DNA of 64,000 bases from Patiria pectinifera (GCA_029964075.1 CM057129.1:13383430-13447429); one strand, 5' to 3'; positions 1 through 13,438 are shown, counted from the stretch's first letter. Made by a program: numbers and translations. Notes: a model not told the origin generated them from the letters alone.

Positions 1-545
1 AAAGCGACATAGACATGAATTTTACACTGGAACACTTGTTGTGAACATGTCCATTCCTCTGAAATGTATGAAAACTGTGATACTTCCATTTTTGGTAATT
101 TTGTTTTGAAAAGTGCAATTAACAAAAACTGTTTAAAGCTTTTCTTGACAACTGAGGGCGCTGTTGCTGTGATGCCATAAGGCACAGGCTCTTCGGGTTC
201 AGCGTTTTCTGTTCAAATTGTGCACCAGAAAATTTGCTGAAAACATTTGTGCATATATGTTGCTCAATGAATTACTGCCATGCACTTGAACAACAACGAA
301 TCACCACAGAAATTCACCACAGCAAAAAATCAAAAATTCTAGTAACTTTTGGTGCTGAAGCAGCTGTAACACTTAAGTTTCATACCTCTAGTGACATCAC
401 AGTTTTGGTCATGAATATGGAAATTCGCAATTGGCATAATAACCAAAAATGACACACTTGAAATATGCAACATAAAGATTGAAAAAAAAAAGAAGAACAA
501 TGTGACACCAAGGCGCATTTTCAAGGAGTGCATTAAAACAAATTA
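1..545 (+). repeat. Dispersed repeat family R, copy 1 (may start left of the window)
   Basis: It matches 20465-20995 in order: TTTTACACTG, TCCATTCCTCTGAAA, GGGCGCTGTTGCTGTGATG, GAAAACATT.GTGCATA, AACTTTTGGTGCTG-like, TCATGAATATGGAAATT, and CAAGGAGTGCATTAAAACAA at the right end. It is non-coding. No TIRs or TSD were resolved. The overlapping 72- and 64-codon open frames are chance. Confidence 0.75.
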
Positions 546-1444
546 ATTTCATGGGCCCTCTAAACACTCGACTGAAGGATCAAATTGGATCATAACGATA
601 TGGCTATTGTAAAATATGCCACAAATAGCTTATAGTCAATAAATAATCTACGATATAACCACTCTTCCACACTTGTATCCTAAAAACTGCCGACTCTTTT
701 CCTGTCAAAATGCGGTTACTGAATTTACAATCCTTCATCGAAACCTATGGTACAAAGAGAGACATGGGTTGGATTGTATGAGTTGCACTTTTATCGTGAA
801 AATTGGAAATAAAATCAGGCCCGGAGTTATGTAGTCGGTTTTTTTTATTTGGTAATAATTTTGATATCCTTGGGTCATCTTGTGACGCTCTTTCAAGACC
901 GCACGTTCCACTGCGTCCTTGCAAGGGTTCGCAACAATAAAAACATCACATGCATCCCTTCCGCCCGTTACCATGGTTACCAAGGGCTGCTTCAGATGAC
1001 GTCACGGAGCAAGGAAAGGAGTAGCCAGTTTTCCCCCTTAAAAGAGTTCCGCTCAAATACAACCCTTCATTCGAGAGGTCTTTACTTCTGCTAATACTTC
1101 CCACACCCATCCCCCCGCGAAATGACCTCTTAACGAACTCGTTCCGCCATTTTGAAATGCTTCCTGGATTTCGGTCCATTTCGGCTCTTCAAAACACTTG
1201 TGGAGTGTTTTCCTTTAGTATTTGACTCGAACTATGTAAAGCATTGATCGGATGTACGGTGCATTCAAAGCCGAGTGTTTCCCTCATGGAGCGGGGCATG
1301 GGTAATTACAAACAAAATATCAAAGGAGTCAGAAGAAAGAGGGAAAAATGGAAGTCTAGGGATATAAATTACATGGACTTCCACTGTTTTCAAAGTAATG
1401 TGGTTTTTAGGTACGGGATAGCAGTTCAACAAAATAATCACCAA

Positions 1445-1640
1445 GTCTCTCCGTCAGTCCGTTAGTAAGTTAGTTAGTTAGTAACAAACGTTGACATTGT
1501 CTATTGCTCCTACATATTTTGACCGATTTCCACCAAACTTTGTCAAAAGTATCAAAAGCCCAGCCCTAACATGTCAGATGACCAAACTGGGGTCAAAGGT
1601 CATCGCGGGGTCGCTGGGGTCATAAACCTGATTTTTTTTA
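1445..1640 (+). repeat. Probable ancient repeat with TTAGTTAG run and GGTCA words
   Basis: A GTTAGTTAGTTAGTAAC run is followed by TTTGACCGATTTCCACCAAA, then GGGGTCAAAGGTCATCG and further GGGGTC words. The wording has the look of an old dispersed repeat. No second copy was found in this window, so the call is weak. Confidence 0.35.
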
Positions 1641-3129
1641 AAACTCAAAACACTACTCCTTCCAGAAGTTACATGGCACAGTCACGTGACTCGTGCATGA
1701 ACACGAATTCGTTGGCACGTAGCCTTCTGGGATATTTCCGATCAAGCTTGTTTTATCTATAGGCATTATCGCCGGCTCCGAGTAAAACATGTGAAAATCC
1801 TGTCTGTCTGACCGCTGTTTCAGATTTGATGAAAACCAAACACAATTAGGAAAATATCAAATGCAATGTTTAATCTCTAAACAATGTTTCGTCGGTGTGT
1901 ACTCTTAAGATGTCTTCTTTTCAAAGGTCTTCATTTACATTCTCCATTTATATGGTAATGCTGGAGGGTTTACTCCGGCAAAGCATTCTCGAAACTCGGC
2001 GCCATGATGAATCGAATACAGCTTGAAAACCTGATGAGATTGATACGGTAAAAGTATACATTTTTTTATGCAAAAAAAACAAAAATATATTTGTCTTCGG
2101 ACAGAGGTAATCAAACACTTGTTATCCCGTCGGGAGCGGTAGGGCAGACAATGACTTGTGCACTTAGAGATGACGACGACGACGACGCACAAACGCTCTG
2201 CGGTGCGGGATGAATAATAACACCTAAGCTTCATGCCGAAAAGGATATTAAAAAAGACACAGACTGATAATCACGTCTACCGGACAATGTTACTTATTCC
2301 CCTGGGGTGTTCCCGCCGAATATCACCAATGCGTCTGGTCTTACATTTGTAACACGGCACAAACCCCCTCCGGCACATCTACGGAAGCTTCTCCATATAT
2401 CGATTCTGGATAGAAAACGAAAATCTGCCGGCGGGGGGAAGATTCTGTCAGCTTTTTCCTCTTTGTTTCAACTCTGGCAATGCCAATAATTTGGTTGGAA
2501 GCGAGAAACAAAGACAATGATTTAAAGATGCATATGTGAAGTTGTGTTGCCATGGGCTGATGGGTTTATGGGATTGATTTTTAAGACGCCACCTTGAAAT
2601 CTAACGCTGAATATAATACAGCCAATCTTGACTCCCAAAATAATAACCACGTAGGATTTAGAAAATGACAGCCACAAAAACGTAACCGATGTATATTTTT
2701 AAAGTTTCTCTTTTTGAAATTATTAAGTTTGTTACAGTCTAACGTTAACAACAGCATCCCTACCTATAGACCTTGAAACACTGACGATGTAAAAAAAAAA
2801 AGACCCTGTCCAAAACAACCAGGAGACGACTTATAAGTCAGTGGTTGATCGTCGGTGACACTTGTGGTCACAATGACCTACATTCGTTGACCGTTAAACT
2901 CTCAAACTATCGGGGGGAAAACACTGAAAACGGGTACCAAAGAGACGAATTTCGGTGAAGATTTTTAAAAGCCTTGCGCGTGCTTCCATTTCACAGTTCT
3001 CCAAAATTTAAGAGAGTCACTGGTAAGAGAGTCGGTTGAAAAAATAACATGTTTGCAAGTTTATGGCTAGGTGCACGTACTAACCGGCCTTTGAGCTGTG
3101 TTTTTTCCCTAAGAAAGTTGGGATGGAAT

Positions 3130-3264
3130 GACTTGAGACATAATGACGGCATGCTTTATTTACATGTGCGCTTTCCTATGGGAGCCATGGGGATGAGAGC
3201 CGCCAAGCGCCAATAGGTAAGCGCACAAGTAAACAAAGCGTGAGTCATTATGTCTTAGGTCTAT
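3130..3264. mobile_element. CRE-palindrome foldback MITE, degenerate copy
   Basis: The left arm GAGACATAATGACGGCATG pairs with the right arm GAGTCATTATGTCTTAGG. Both arms continue with TTTACATGTGCGCTTTCCTA-like sequence. The closely matching element at 42033-42172 shows the intact form. It is about 130 bp. Confidence 0.8.
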
Positions 3265-5405
3265 CGGACCAAAAGTTGCCCTATTTTGCAATAGAGTGTA
3301 GGGATCATTTTGTTGTTTTTCAACATGGCGATGGGCTTGAGGATAACTTTTAGGGGTGATCACCTATAACGGGGAAAATCATCCATGCGTTATTGCTTAA
3401 CCCCCATAGGCCTAAACTTGAGAGTGAAAGAGGTTCATCATCCAGTACCGAGGTTAAATCAAGCTTTAGTTTTATGTATGTCTTGAACGACTGTGAGAGT
3501 TGTATTTTCCCCGATTACCTAAAGTGGGGGTATGTATCATGCGCGTCTATGAGAGTTCATGTACTGTCTGCACCCTTTGGATGTGATGAATAAGCTGCCA
3601 CCAAGCGTTGGCAAAGGCCTCCATTCCTTGGCCAATGTTCAAGTCAAGTTTTGGTCGTTGGTCACATCTATTCGTCACGCGCGTGCAGCCAGGCCCAAAG
3701 TGCGATTGCACAGCTGACACCGTGAATTCTGGAGTATTCTCGCAATGCCCCACCGCCCATATAAAACGATAAGTGCAGCCGGGCGCATGCCGGCTCGGCC
3801 CGGCCTGGACCGTCACAAAAGGCGCGAAAAAAATCGCGCCAAATTTTTTTGCAAAGCCATCGATCGTCTGCGGCCGGGGAGAACGACACTTGGTTTGCTA
3901 TCACGAACGATTTGAGAACTAGTAACGGGAACAGATTAATCTTCGATGGGAAAATTAACGAATATCATTTTCCCAGACCATTTCTACTTTCTGAATAATT
4001 TCTTAACATAGGCCTACTGGTGTATTGAAATGAGTTTTTAGCGCCGGAAATGTACTAGCAAATATAAGTGTCTTCAATAAAACTGTTGATCACAAATTAC
4101 TTTTTCGAGCATTTTTTTTTGTTGAGATTCGAGTGAAAATTTGTATTATACAGGTTAGAGTCGACGGACGTCTGGGCGCTTTTATATAGCCGTTCCTAGA
4201 AGCAAAAATGTCAATGTTCTTCGCGCTGTGCTTTCTTCTATAGCTGCCAGTCAAGCACTTATGGCTGTCAATCACATTTACTTTGAAAACAAAAATGAAA
4301 ACTGGGAGGTGATGTTTTCGCGCAGGTGATACTTCCATAGAGAGAAAAAACCAACCGCCGGAGGGGACATGAAGTGTGAAGAAGAGTCTCTGTTTGAATG
4401 GGACTTCGTCAAGACTGAGTATGCGTGAACACACTCCAACATGTCAAGCACATTTTGTTCTTTTGGTGTTGTTTTCCCCCGCTTTTCCCCCCTCTTTCAG
4501 AATTCGCGCCCTCCGGCGCCGGAAGGTTGATAATGATAAAACTAGACGAGCACCGACGACCCGGAGAATGGAATGGCTCTCCATCAAAGATGCAAGCGCC
4601 CGTGTATAGGAAAATGTCTTGAGTCGGTCTGACACGGGATACGTGTACGCTCGGGGGCAAACTGGGGAAAATTAATGCATCTCCGGTGCCGGTGTACAGG
4701 TGAAGATGATCTGACCGTGTGTGCAGTGTGGCACTCTCGCGTCATGTAGCCAGGCTAGGCATAATATCGGACGACCGAGGCAGCAAGCTACAGGTCACGT
4801 CCAAGCGGATAAGGCCAGTGTGCATTCACATTGTCGATGTTGATCCCACGCACATGGCAACAAGAAATCGAAAGGTCAAGGAACTTGCTGTATCCCATGC
4901 GAGCTAGACTCCACAGAGTCAAAGGCGGCCAGGGTGTGACGTCACCCTACCACTTAGGCCACCCATGCACCGGCCGCGAGAAATATCAGCGAAAAGGAGA
5001 TGTTTTCTTCGGTTCAATAATGGATTCAATCCGCAGAGGGTTGTATCAAAACATATGCCTACTGAGAGGACACGGTAATATTGTATGGGAATATCTCTCA
5101 TGTTTGTTACATGTATAAACGGATAATGCTGGATGTGGTAAAGAAGAAACTATAAAAACATCGTCACTGGCGCAAGTTGCTATGGCGTTGTACATAAAAC
5201 GTGACTTGCATGGAATCTGGACCTTTAACATGTATAATAGCGCGTGCGCAGAAGCACTTTCAAAAATCACATCTAAATCAAAATTAACCAGTTTCCTTTC
5301 TTTTTTCCTAAATCCCTATCCTCATTATTCATTTTATTCGCTACAATGGAATCTCCTCCTTCTTCTTTTAGTTGTTTTGTTTGACATTTTCAAAACAAAA
5401 TTCAT

Positions 5406-5534
5406 AGTTGAACAAAGAAACTGACTGGAAGGTGGTTTGAAACAGCGACCTTCGGATTACCATGCCGGCGCCGGAACTGCAATCTCGAGGTCGCAGGTTC
5501 AAAACCCGCTTCAATCAATTCCTTTTGTTCAACT
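5406..5534. mobile_element. tRNA-like foldback element, copy 1
   Basis: A 129-bp inverted repeat runs from AGTTGAACAAAG to CTTTTGTTCAACT. Inside each arm lies a tRNA B-box-like stretch: AGGTCGCAGGTTCAAAACCC on the plus strand at right, and the diverged GGTTTGAAACAGCGACCTT at left. The loop contains GGCGCCGG. The same architecture recurs at 21740-21845, so this is a family and not a chance hairpin. Confidence 0.75.
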
Positions 5535-6782
5535 TTAGAATAACTATAATTCTGATGCACCTAATTATTTTCCCTTTATGGTATATTTGAAGATTTCAAT
5601 ACAAGCTAGATTTTTTTTTGTCTGCGAATATCGATAAAGTTATTTACGGGACTCCTTAATACGTAATGGCCTACATGCAGAGAAACATATAGGAAATTGA
5701 AAAGTGGCACCTTCGAGACAAAACGCTTGAAAGTGTATTTCATTGTTTGTCATGCCCAATCCTCGCCGTCACAGGACAGGTAGGCCTGCCGAATACATTT
5801 CCCACGTGCCTAGAACGCGCCTGGTAAATAGCAGTCATTAGTACCGCCATCACTGTCAGTTGCAATGAACGTCTCAAGCCCAGTGAAAAAGGCCAGCCAT
5901 CGCCAGCGCCGACAACTCATTAGCCAGAAACAAAATTAATATGATGATACTGTCTCCTCTCTGCCGTGCCCAGGGCAGTAATTAGCCGCCTGATCCCAAA
6001 TACGCCGCAACCTCGTCCCCTGAAGCCAAACACACACGCACAAACACTACTCATCCGGATGGGCGGCTATGGCTATCCTCAGATTGATTGGGAACGGTCG
6101 TGTCTCACGTCGAGTGACATTAGCGCGGGCACTGAGCCGGGGTAGAGTCGCTCGCAGAAGGCGCGGGAAAATTTTATTTTCTGGGAGTCCTGTCGCACAT
6201 AATTTGAAGTCTTACCAGTTGCCGTGCATGTCCACTTTGTAAAGAAATAAAAGATGAAGGGGGAAGTATTTCTTGAAATAAACTGCGCTATAGTACTGTA
6301 GTAAATTGACAATGGGCATAGGGGCGTTAAGATGCACGATGTGTCATGAAATTGTAACGCAAATATTCCGCACCAATTGCCCTGAAACATAATGAATCGC
6401 AGCAATGCGCCGTAGATGCTGTTGTTGGGTGTGCGGCAGCCTATTACAAAAACGGATAGCTAAGACATGAGACAGACTGCTGATGGGCTGTTGGAACTTT
6501 GTTTTTCTCAATATTATTCTTTAATCTTGGTTCCATCTCCCCCAAAATGTCACCAGGGATAATGTTAAGAATATCGGGAGGCCATCACAACAAAGACACG
6601 TCATTAAAATACATGGTTTTTTTATCACTATTTGCACAGTACACAGGAGAGACTCCAACAATTACAACTTGATACTTGCTTTTTAAAATGAAGACAAATA
6701 CGAATGTATGAGATGCATCATTTTCTGAGTGTTATTTCCTCTCATGTAATTTACCCAGCATGCAGCGCCTATAGTTTATGCA

Positions 6783-7160
6783 TTAGGCCAAAAAAAAGTC
6801 TCCGGTTTCTGGTATGGAGCTTGCCCAAAAAGTGGTGCGGCGACGCGGCTTTTCTTTTCTTTTTTACCTGGGTTTTTTTTTTTGCTTCAATTGTCGGCTG
6901 ATGACTGCAAATGGTGCCCGACTAAACTTAGTGCAAATAGTACGGGAGACAAGAGAGGCCACATAAAGCTTATTCTCGATCATAACCCCATCTAAAAACT
7001 CGTTAAAATTGTGCAGCAGCAGGATTCCAGTCAAACCAGTGAGTTTGGCGGTTTTGAGACATCATCTTTCATTGAAAAAAAAAAAATTCATTTTGCCGAC
7101 GCGCATGGCTACGGCGACGCGCGTGCATACCAGAAACCAGAGACTTTTTTTTGGCCTTAA
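6783..7160. mobile_element. GGCC-A(8) foldback MITE flanked by TTA, copy 1
   Basis: The left end TTAGGCCAAAAAAAAGTCTC and GGTTTCTGGTA pair with the right end TACCAGAAACC and GAGACTTTTTTTTGGCCTTA. CGACGCG blocks flank the interior. TTA borders both ends. The TTA duplication would suit a PIF/Harbinger-type transposase (inference). Confidence 0.8.
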
Positions 7161-7204
7161 AGGTACATATATCATTTGCCTTTGTGCTTATTTTTTTTTT
7201 TCGT

Positions 7205-7350
7205 TTGAAGCAAAACAAATGTTCAAAATCTTAACAAGGATGCATAACAACTAACCTGTTGAATTTCAGCTCAGTGGATACTCTACATTTTGAGAAAACA
7301 GAAATGCACAACAAACGTATGCACAATTTTGGGGGTCTGGTATCAACGCT
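7205..7350 (+). repeat. Dispersed repeat family S, copy 1
   Basis: AAGGATGCATAACAACTAAC, CTGTTGAATTTCAGCTCAG and CTCTACATTTTGAGAAAACA parallel a segment at 35135-35280. It follows directly after the foldback element ending at 7160. Confidence 0.6.
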
Positions 7351-8375
7351 TACGTTGCTAACTCACGCGAAAAGAATGTGAGAAAAAAATATTTTTCGCA
7401 TTTCAGGCGAAACAATTTCAGCCGAAATACGTTTCCGAGCAATTACAAATGTGGATCCGTGCCAATAAAGGTGCAATCTCATGATAAATATCTCTTGATC
7501 TATACACGGTCCCAGTAACAACTCCACCAGCTCATTGTAATTGTTTTTCCTGATTTAGTCATTTTTTTTCTTACATACGCGGCTTAAATAGTATACAGAC
7601 GCAAGTTAAGTGGGGAAATCTATACCAAACATTAGCTGTTTAGGAAATTAGTTAAAGGGGCTTGAAATCCCCGAAGATTTCGTGTTTTCGATTCTTTACT
7701 TATGCTATTTAAAAGATCTAGTTGAAAGGAAACTAACCTAGTGTTTAACCGTTCCTGGGAAAAGACGAAGGAAACCCTATTGTTTACATCGGACACGACG
7801 GTGTACGCATACGTATTTCCTGTCGTTTTCATTTAATGTACGATTCACGTTGTGTGCGTCACATAAATTACATACAGCACCAATACACAAAAGTAGTTGC
7901 TTACACGTCCGCAGAAGATGAAGCCTAATGTAAAGTAAATGCATTGTTAATTAGAAGAAGGTCAAAAGGGAGTTTTTCTTTGCGTTTTTTTTCTCTTTAT
8001 GAAAAAAAACCCACAAAGGATCTGCCGCCTCTTCACAGCTTTGGGTAAACTGTACCACAAGACTGGCATGCAAAAACACCCCCACATTTTATGTCTCCGA
8101 TTCTGTAAACATCAATTCATTTTCTTCGTCTTGGCATTCACGAAGCTCCGTCTAGCGGCGCCGGCTTGCGATGCCCCGGGAAGACAGAGAGGACATTACC
8201 AAGAAACGGAAACAATAAACCTTTAATTCTGTTTTTGCTGAGGCGGGATGAACAAACAAACAAAAAACCTGCGTGAGTGCACTTTCTGAACAAAGCAAGA
8301 ATACTGAGGATTTTGGTGTTGGATTAAACTCCTGAATACTGTGTTCGAGCGACAAATTTTGCTAATCGCGTCCAC

Positions 8376-8433
8376 ATTAGGGCGACACACTTATTAGGGC
8401 GACACACTTATTGGGGCGACAAATTGGTGTCGC
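8376..8433 (+). repeat. Short tandem repeat of GGGCGACACACTTATT
   Basis: TTAGGGCGACACACTTA occurs twice and a third partial GGGGCGACAAATT follows. The complement GTCGCCC appears at 8429 and near 8597, hinting at a degenerate foldback. Confidence 0.65.
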
Positions 8434-8839
8434 CCTTTTGTTAAAACGACCCTTAGAAGAAGGAATTTTATTGTCGCAAACCGTCTAGATCGGTTCCTCG
8501 TGGTCCAAAACATACCTATACCGAAATTCGTGGAGGCAGGATAAGGTAAACTTGGGTTAGGTGACATTTTAGGTTTGTGCACAAGTCTATGGGAAAGTCG
8601 CCCTATTATGGCATTTTTTTTTTTAGATTATTAGGTCCAGGTTCGATTCGAACTGATTGTCAATTGACAAAGACAAACTATTATCATGAGTTTCAATCCT
8701 TACTTCAACCTGCTCCAAACGTTAAGGAAACGAAGTGTTATGCTGTATACACTGTTGTTCAATGACGGGATATGGAAAGAATTTCACATGTGACTTGTTT
8801 CATGCAAATACCATGGCTCTGAACAGTACGAAAATAACG

Positions 8840-9180
8840 GGGCACCCCTTTTTCGGTTGCAATGTTTTCAAAAGAGCTTTTCTGGCACTACTGTTGATGG
8901 CTAGGCCTATAGTTTTACTGACCCTGGAAGGCGCTGTTGCTGTGATGTCCCTTTTTGGATCTCATTTTGCATTTAGAAATTCCAATACAATTTATGAAAG
9001 TTAATACAGTTTACTGTAATAAATGCGTATATTATTGGTTCACTGACTTGCTTTCCACGTACTCAAACATTAAAAAGATAATGATATCACAACTGCCCCA
9101 AAACAGAGAATTCACCAAAGATATAAATTTAAAAACAAAATCATCTTGGGGCATGTGTTCTCAATGAAGCATCACTGATA
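8840..9180 (+). repeat. Dispersed repeat family R, partial copy 3
   Basis: It contains CCCCTTTTTCGGTTGCAATG, AAGGCGCTGTTGCTGTGATG and ATTCACCAAAG in the family order, but similarity is patchy. It may be a rearranged or recombined copy. Confidence 0.45.
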
Positions 9181-10879
9181 CTCAAACAATTACGTAAAAT
9201 ATCAGCACTGCTTACTTATGAAAGTTCGAAATTCCACTTACCGAAAATAAATAAGATCACTAGAAATGGCAAAAAAAACACACAAAGACTGGAAATGGTA
9301 ATGGATTCAACGATGCATTCTAGAGATTCGCGTATCACAATTGTATTGCAAAATTCTATTGCCTATATAGAGCCCTCTGGATTCTACCAACAGTGCGATG
9401 AACTCTACCAGCATGAAAAGGAAAAGTAAAAAAAAAGAGTTGCATTCGGCATATTCTGTCTGCTGTATTCTCATTAAAGCACCATGAAGTCTTAATGACA
9501 AGAAACTTTATGCATTTACTGATGTGCGTGAAATTTAATGACGCACGCATCAGATTTGCGCAAGGCCGTACTGAATACATTTAATTCTCATTGAATGAAC
9601 ATTTCCATTAGAAGATGAAATTGATAATACAAAAAAGCAACGAAATCAAAGGTGCAGCCTTTGAAAGATTTTATGTCATGTACATGTATTACCATGAATG
9701 CATTTGTGTCTATGGCATAAGCAGCACTACTGATTACTATATTGCATGCTCAATATCCTCGTGACGAAAATATTACGGGTGCTTATGGCCAAAGCAAATG
9801 CCGAGTTCGGCCTATGCATTTTATCATTCGCTTTTGTCAAATCTGTCCAACGGACAATAACAAAATTTCAAGATGGCCGCATCCATACTACGGGCATAGA
9901 ACAGGCATTATCACGTATACGGGCGTGAGGTTCCACAAATGTTACTCCCATTTAAAGTGTAATAAGTATCAGCGATTTAGATCTCTTCACATAATTATCA
10001 TCATTTAAAAATGACATGAGCATAGATCAAAACGCTGCCTATTGACATTCATTAATATCGGTCTAGAATAAAACACCTCGGTCATATTCTTCACATCAGA
10101 CTGCAGCTTTGTAGGCTGGAAACCCGACCTCATGCCATACCTGTGTTCGAGTGAGACATATCGAGGCTGCGTTCAGGCAGCAGCATCGCCTTCACCCGGT
10201 GCTGGATGTGATATCATTTCCGCGGTATCACGGTCAGCCAGATGTTGTATTGTATTCTGTTGGACGGTCATGAAAGCATTCTTTTGGAGGGGGGGGGGGG
10301 GTTGACGTGAATTGAGCGACGGATAACGTCATACGTCGCGATCCACTGATAGAATCTATCACCAGAAGCAACTCGTTTTACACGGCGTCTGCATCACAGG
10401 CACAGATCAGGGCTAAAAAAAATCGTTCGGTCTACCCCACATAAATTATAGTAGGCTAAGATTTGTAGTAATACCCATGCACGAACTAGACAAATCAAGA
10501 AATAAGGTGGACAAAAAAGCTAGTTCCCCCTTGTCTCGATACAACAGGAAAAACAGAGAGCTGGGACTAAATCACCACTCATTCAAAATACGCCAGATAT
10601 TCATTCCCAAAGTAAATTCGCGCAAATATCCAAGGGCGTATGCGAAACTCCGTTCAATCTCGGGTGACCCGCGAACATTGTTCTCGGGTTGCCGACTAAC
10701 ATCCAAGCGCGTGTGGACTGGGCGAAAACCAAAATGGCAGCCGACATATTAAAACGCCGAATGAAAAATTAAAATTTATGATCTTACCAAACCAAATGTT
10801 AATACCGGAACAGCTATTAGAGAAGACAGTATTCCTGCCCTAGTTTGATGCGAATCTATATAGGGGAGTCTGTACTTAC

Positions 10880-11007
10880 TTATGGATGGCGCTGAGGAAT
10901 TTCCGTTGGTGTTTTCGTATTCGTCTAGAGCTAACGTTTTTCACCAGTTTGGTGTATTTGTAGATAAGCCACGTCTCCCGAAGAACGTTTGCAGCGGCGT
11001 TCTTTAA
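10880..11007 (-). CDS. KCNN: SK (KCNN) potassium channel, calmodulin-binding-domain exon
   Basis: This 128-bp exon encodes most of the calmodulin-binding domain that gates the channel. After the acceptor AACTGCAG it reads [19 protein letters not shown], then [19 protein letters not shown] and SAIH, 42 codons plus two bases. The RETWLIYK and RKHQRKFL motifs are diagnostic for SK channels; vertebrate proteins have IDHAKV where VSSRRI is seen here, so that linker is divergent. The donor CATAA|GTAAGTAC at 10879-10874 is consensus and leaves phase 2. An earlier GTTAGC at 10935 could cut after KLVKN but would drop the conserved KHQRKF helix, so the longer form is preferred. The following exon (family motif LRxVKMxQRKL and the coiled coil) was not found to the left; it is either missed or outside the window. 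Confidence 0.94.
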
Positions 11008-13438
11008 CTGCAGTTTGCACGAAAGAAAAAGAGACAGTTAACACGTTTTCAAGAAGTACAAATTCGAAAAAGATTGGATAAAATGAACAAGAGCATGGGT
11101 TTAAACTCACGCTTTGTGTTTTGATGTGATGTGTATTAAGTCCACTGAACAAAATTGGATCGAACGGGGAGTTCATCTTGTCATGTACCAAAAACATGGT
11201 TCAATATCAACACTTTTTAATGTTCCTTTTTCCATTGGTTTGAAAACCAACTCGTCACATTAATATTCTCGGACATTAAATGTTCCTAGAAACTCAATAT
11301 AACGTATGAAAACACTATAACAGTGGCGGGTATATGGGGTGGGGGTTAGGGGTCCACCTAAAAACCAAAAAAAAATCATGCAGAAAAAAATAGCATATGC
11401 CTGCTCCCCCCTCCCTCCCCCCAGACAGCTACTGCCCCTTGAGCCAAGCCTGGATCCGCCACTAAGTAAAGCTAAGGTATGGTGTAAGAATGTTGTTCAT
11501 GAAGGGATTTTTGGACTAAAAAACCGGTCCGTTTCAATGACGCAGAGAGACCTCAATGACACGTGCAGAATGTAGTCACATCCCTTGTTCCCATTTCCCC
11601 CCTCCGCAAATTAAACCTCCTCCATCTTTGATGAGGAAAAGACAGATTTGGCGCGCCATGAATCGCGCGTCTCTTCCTCGTTCCCAGGGGTAGGATCGAT
11701 GGATTCAGGTGCAACCAGTTGATCGAGTTACGGCTCGCTACGCGGATCGCAGGGCCCCGGATATCGATCCCAGGCTCCACCTGGTTATCTCGTCATTTAT
11801 GGTGGACTCTTTTTTAATCCCTTCGCCCTCTCATCTGACGCCATATCCATTTCTCCTGCAGATTAGGTAATGGGAGACCTGTCGTCATCGTCCTTGATGT
11901 TTGTGGCTGTGGTCACGAACCCTGAAGCAATAGCACAGATCACAACGCCTGGGTACAGCGGCGCCAACCTATTATTTCATTATTTTGGTGTCTGTTTTAT
12001 GACCTTATAGCCTATTTTTCTTCCCTACAAATTAAGTAATAAAATGAAGTCGAAATACGCCCCGTATTCCAACCTACAGACCATGTGACGTCATGCTAAC
12101 AGGCGACAGACAGGCAACCCGAACATTGAAGCATCTCTTGCATTTTAAAGGGTGTACTGCAAATAATGGTGCATGTAAACCCGCCATTTTCGCCAATTTA
12201 CAACCGGAACTTACTGCAAATGTTAAAACGATCTTCAAGGTTACAGATTTTTCTTGAGAATACCGTTTGTTTAATTAAGATTGCTTTTGTAAATCCAGAG
12301 ATATGTTTGAATAACCGCAAAGCCAAAACAAAACCCATTCTGTGCCACTTTTAGGAAGCGAGTGCTTCAAAGATCAGACAATGCCACTGCCAGTATGGCT
12401 CTTTTGATAAGATTATCCCTATGGGTAAAAGACAAACATTCCATTCACACGACAATATATGGTTTTGTTATAATGTTGAAACAATTTAATAGTACAGACA
12501 GGTTCACTTCTTTAAAACTTCAATGAAAGAGTTCAATTAACTATAAATAAATATTGCACACTCTGCTTAAAAATGGTAAAATCACAAACAGTAAAGTGAT
12601 TTGGTTTTAGACTAGGACTATACTGATTTTAACTGCTTCACAGAAAGTGGCACAAAATAATTGTATTGGCTTTGCCGTTATTCAAACATATCTCTGGATT
12701 TACATAAGCTTTTACAAAAGCAAAAATTTATCTCAATGAAAAAAAATGGTATTCTCTAGCTAAATCTAGTTTATGTTAACACGATTGCACCAATCGCATT
12801 TTAAGAGACACGCATGCAGTGCATGGGAGAGCAGTTTGCTGAGAGTTGACATCACGTGACCACAATATCCAATTTGTAAAAAATAAATAAAGTAACACGG
12901 TCCATTCTTGACATTAAAACACTGTGACTTAATAAGGACTGGTTAATGGCTTTCGCTACGTCATGGGGGCGGCAAACGCTGTACGATCATTCGGAAAATC
13001 CTAAGCACACCAAACACTCATCGGGTGTGTACAAGGCTGATAATTTATGAGACAATCATCTCATTCTTTGCGCAAGGTGCTTAGTCTTTCCAGACATGAT
13101 TAATGGCAAATTGTCATGAACATAAATCGAAAGACAGGTGTTTTTTTTGTAAGTTCAACCAGCCCTTCGTAATATAACCTACTTTACACGAAGGACTATT
13201 AAACAAAATTTGAGGTGAAAGCACTGTTTTGAAGGTAAAGCCAGCGGCAAAAAAATACCGATAAACACATAATGCGTCTAGACACAATGCGATGGACCAA
13301 TACAATCATCCCATTCAAACAGAGTAAACACTACGGCTGTTGCATGAGGAAGCAAAATCTTGCTGTGAATTGGAAATTCGGTACAATACCGACACTTTTT
13401 TTTTCTCTTGTCTGAATAAGATTCCATAAGCCACTTAC
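11008..13438 (-). other. Intron between SK S6/CaM exon and CaM-binding exon (about 2.4 kb)
   Basis: The intron is phase 0, GTAAGT to CTGCAG. About 500 bp of it is a long inverted repeat (12256-12757). A pyrimidine-rich stretch of C-rich sequence lies at about 11400-11450. No coding feature is visible in the remainder. Confidence 0.85.
12256..12757. repeat. Long inverted repeat inside an SK intron
   Basis: The left arm at 12256-12356 and the right arm at 12641-12757 are complementary: TAAATCCAGAGATATGTTTG, AATAACCGCAAAGCC and TGTGCCACTTT on the left have clear counterparts on the right. The roughly 285-bp loop is AT-rich. It is probably a foldback element or two copies inserted head to head; no termini or TSD were identified. 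Confidence 0.8.

Larger units (their letters stand above)
546..5405. other. Stretch left of the SK CaM-binding exon without recognised genes
   Basis: Besides the putative old repeat at 1445-1640, a GAC microsatellite near 2168-2186 and the foldback at 3130-3264, I see only unique-looking sequence with GC-richer patches near 3660-3870 and 4490-4570. Missing SK 3' exons could lie here but were not found. Confidence 0.5.
5535..10879. other. Stretch immediately 3' of the last located SK exon
   Basis: This must be an SK intron at least in part, because the exon at 10880 ends with a GTAAGT donor. A GC-richer patch lies at 5770-6070. Repeats at 6783-7350, 8376-8433 and 8840-9180 and a G(13) run are listed separately. 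The next exon (LRxVKMxQRKL motif) was looked for on the minus strand and not found. Confidence 0.5.

Noticed and set aside
1590-1602. GGGTCAAAGGTCA as a functional DR1 receptor site
   Set aside because: It is embedded in a run of GGGGTC words that looks like an old repeat, so a regulatory role is not supported.
10936-11007. A shorter version of the SK CaM-binding exon ending at GTTAGC
   Set aside because: The donor is weak and the open frame continues through the conserved KHQRKFL motif to a consensus GTAAGT at 10879.
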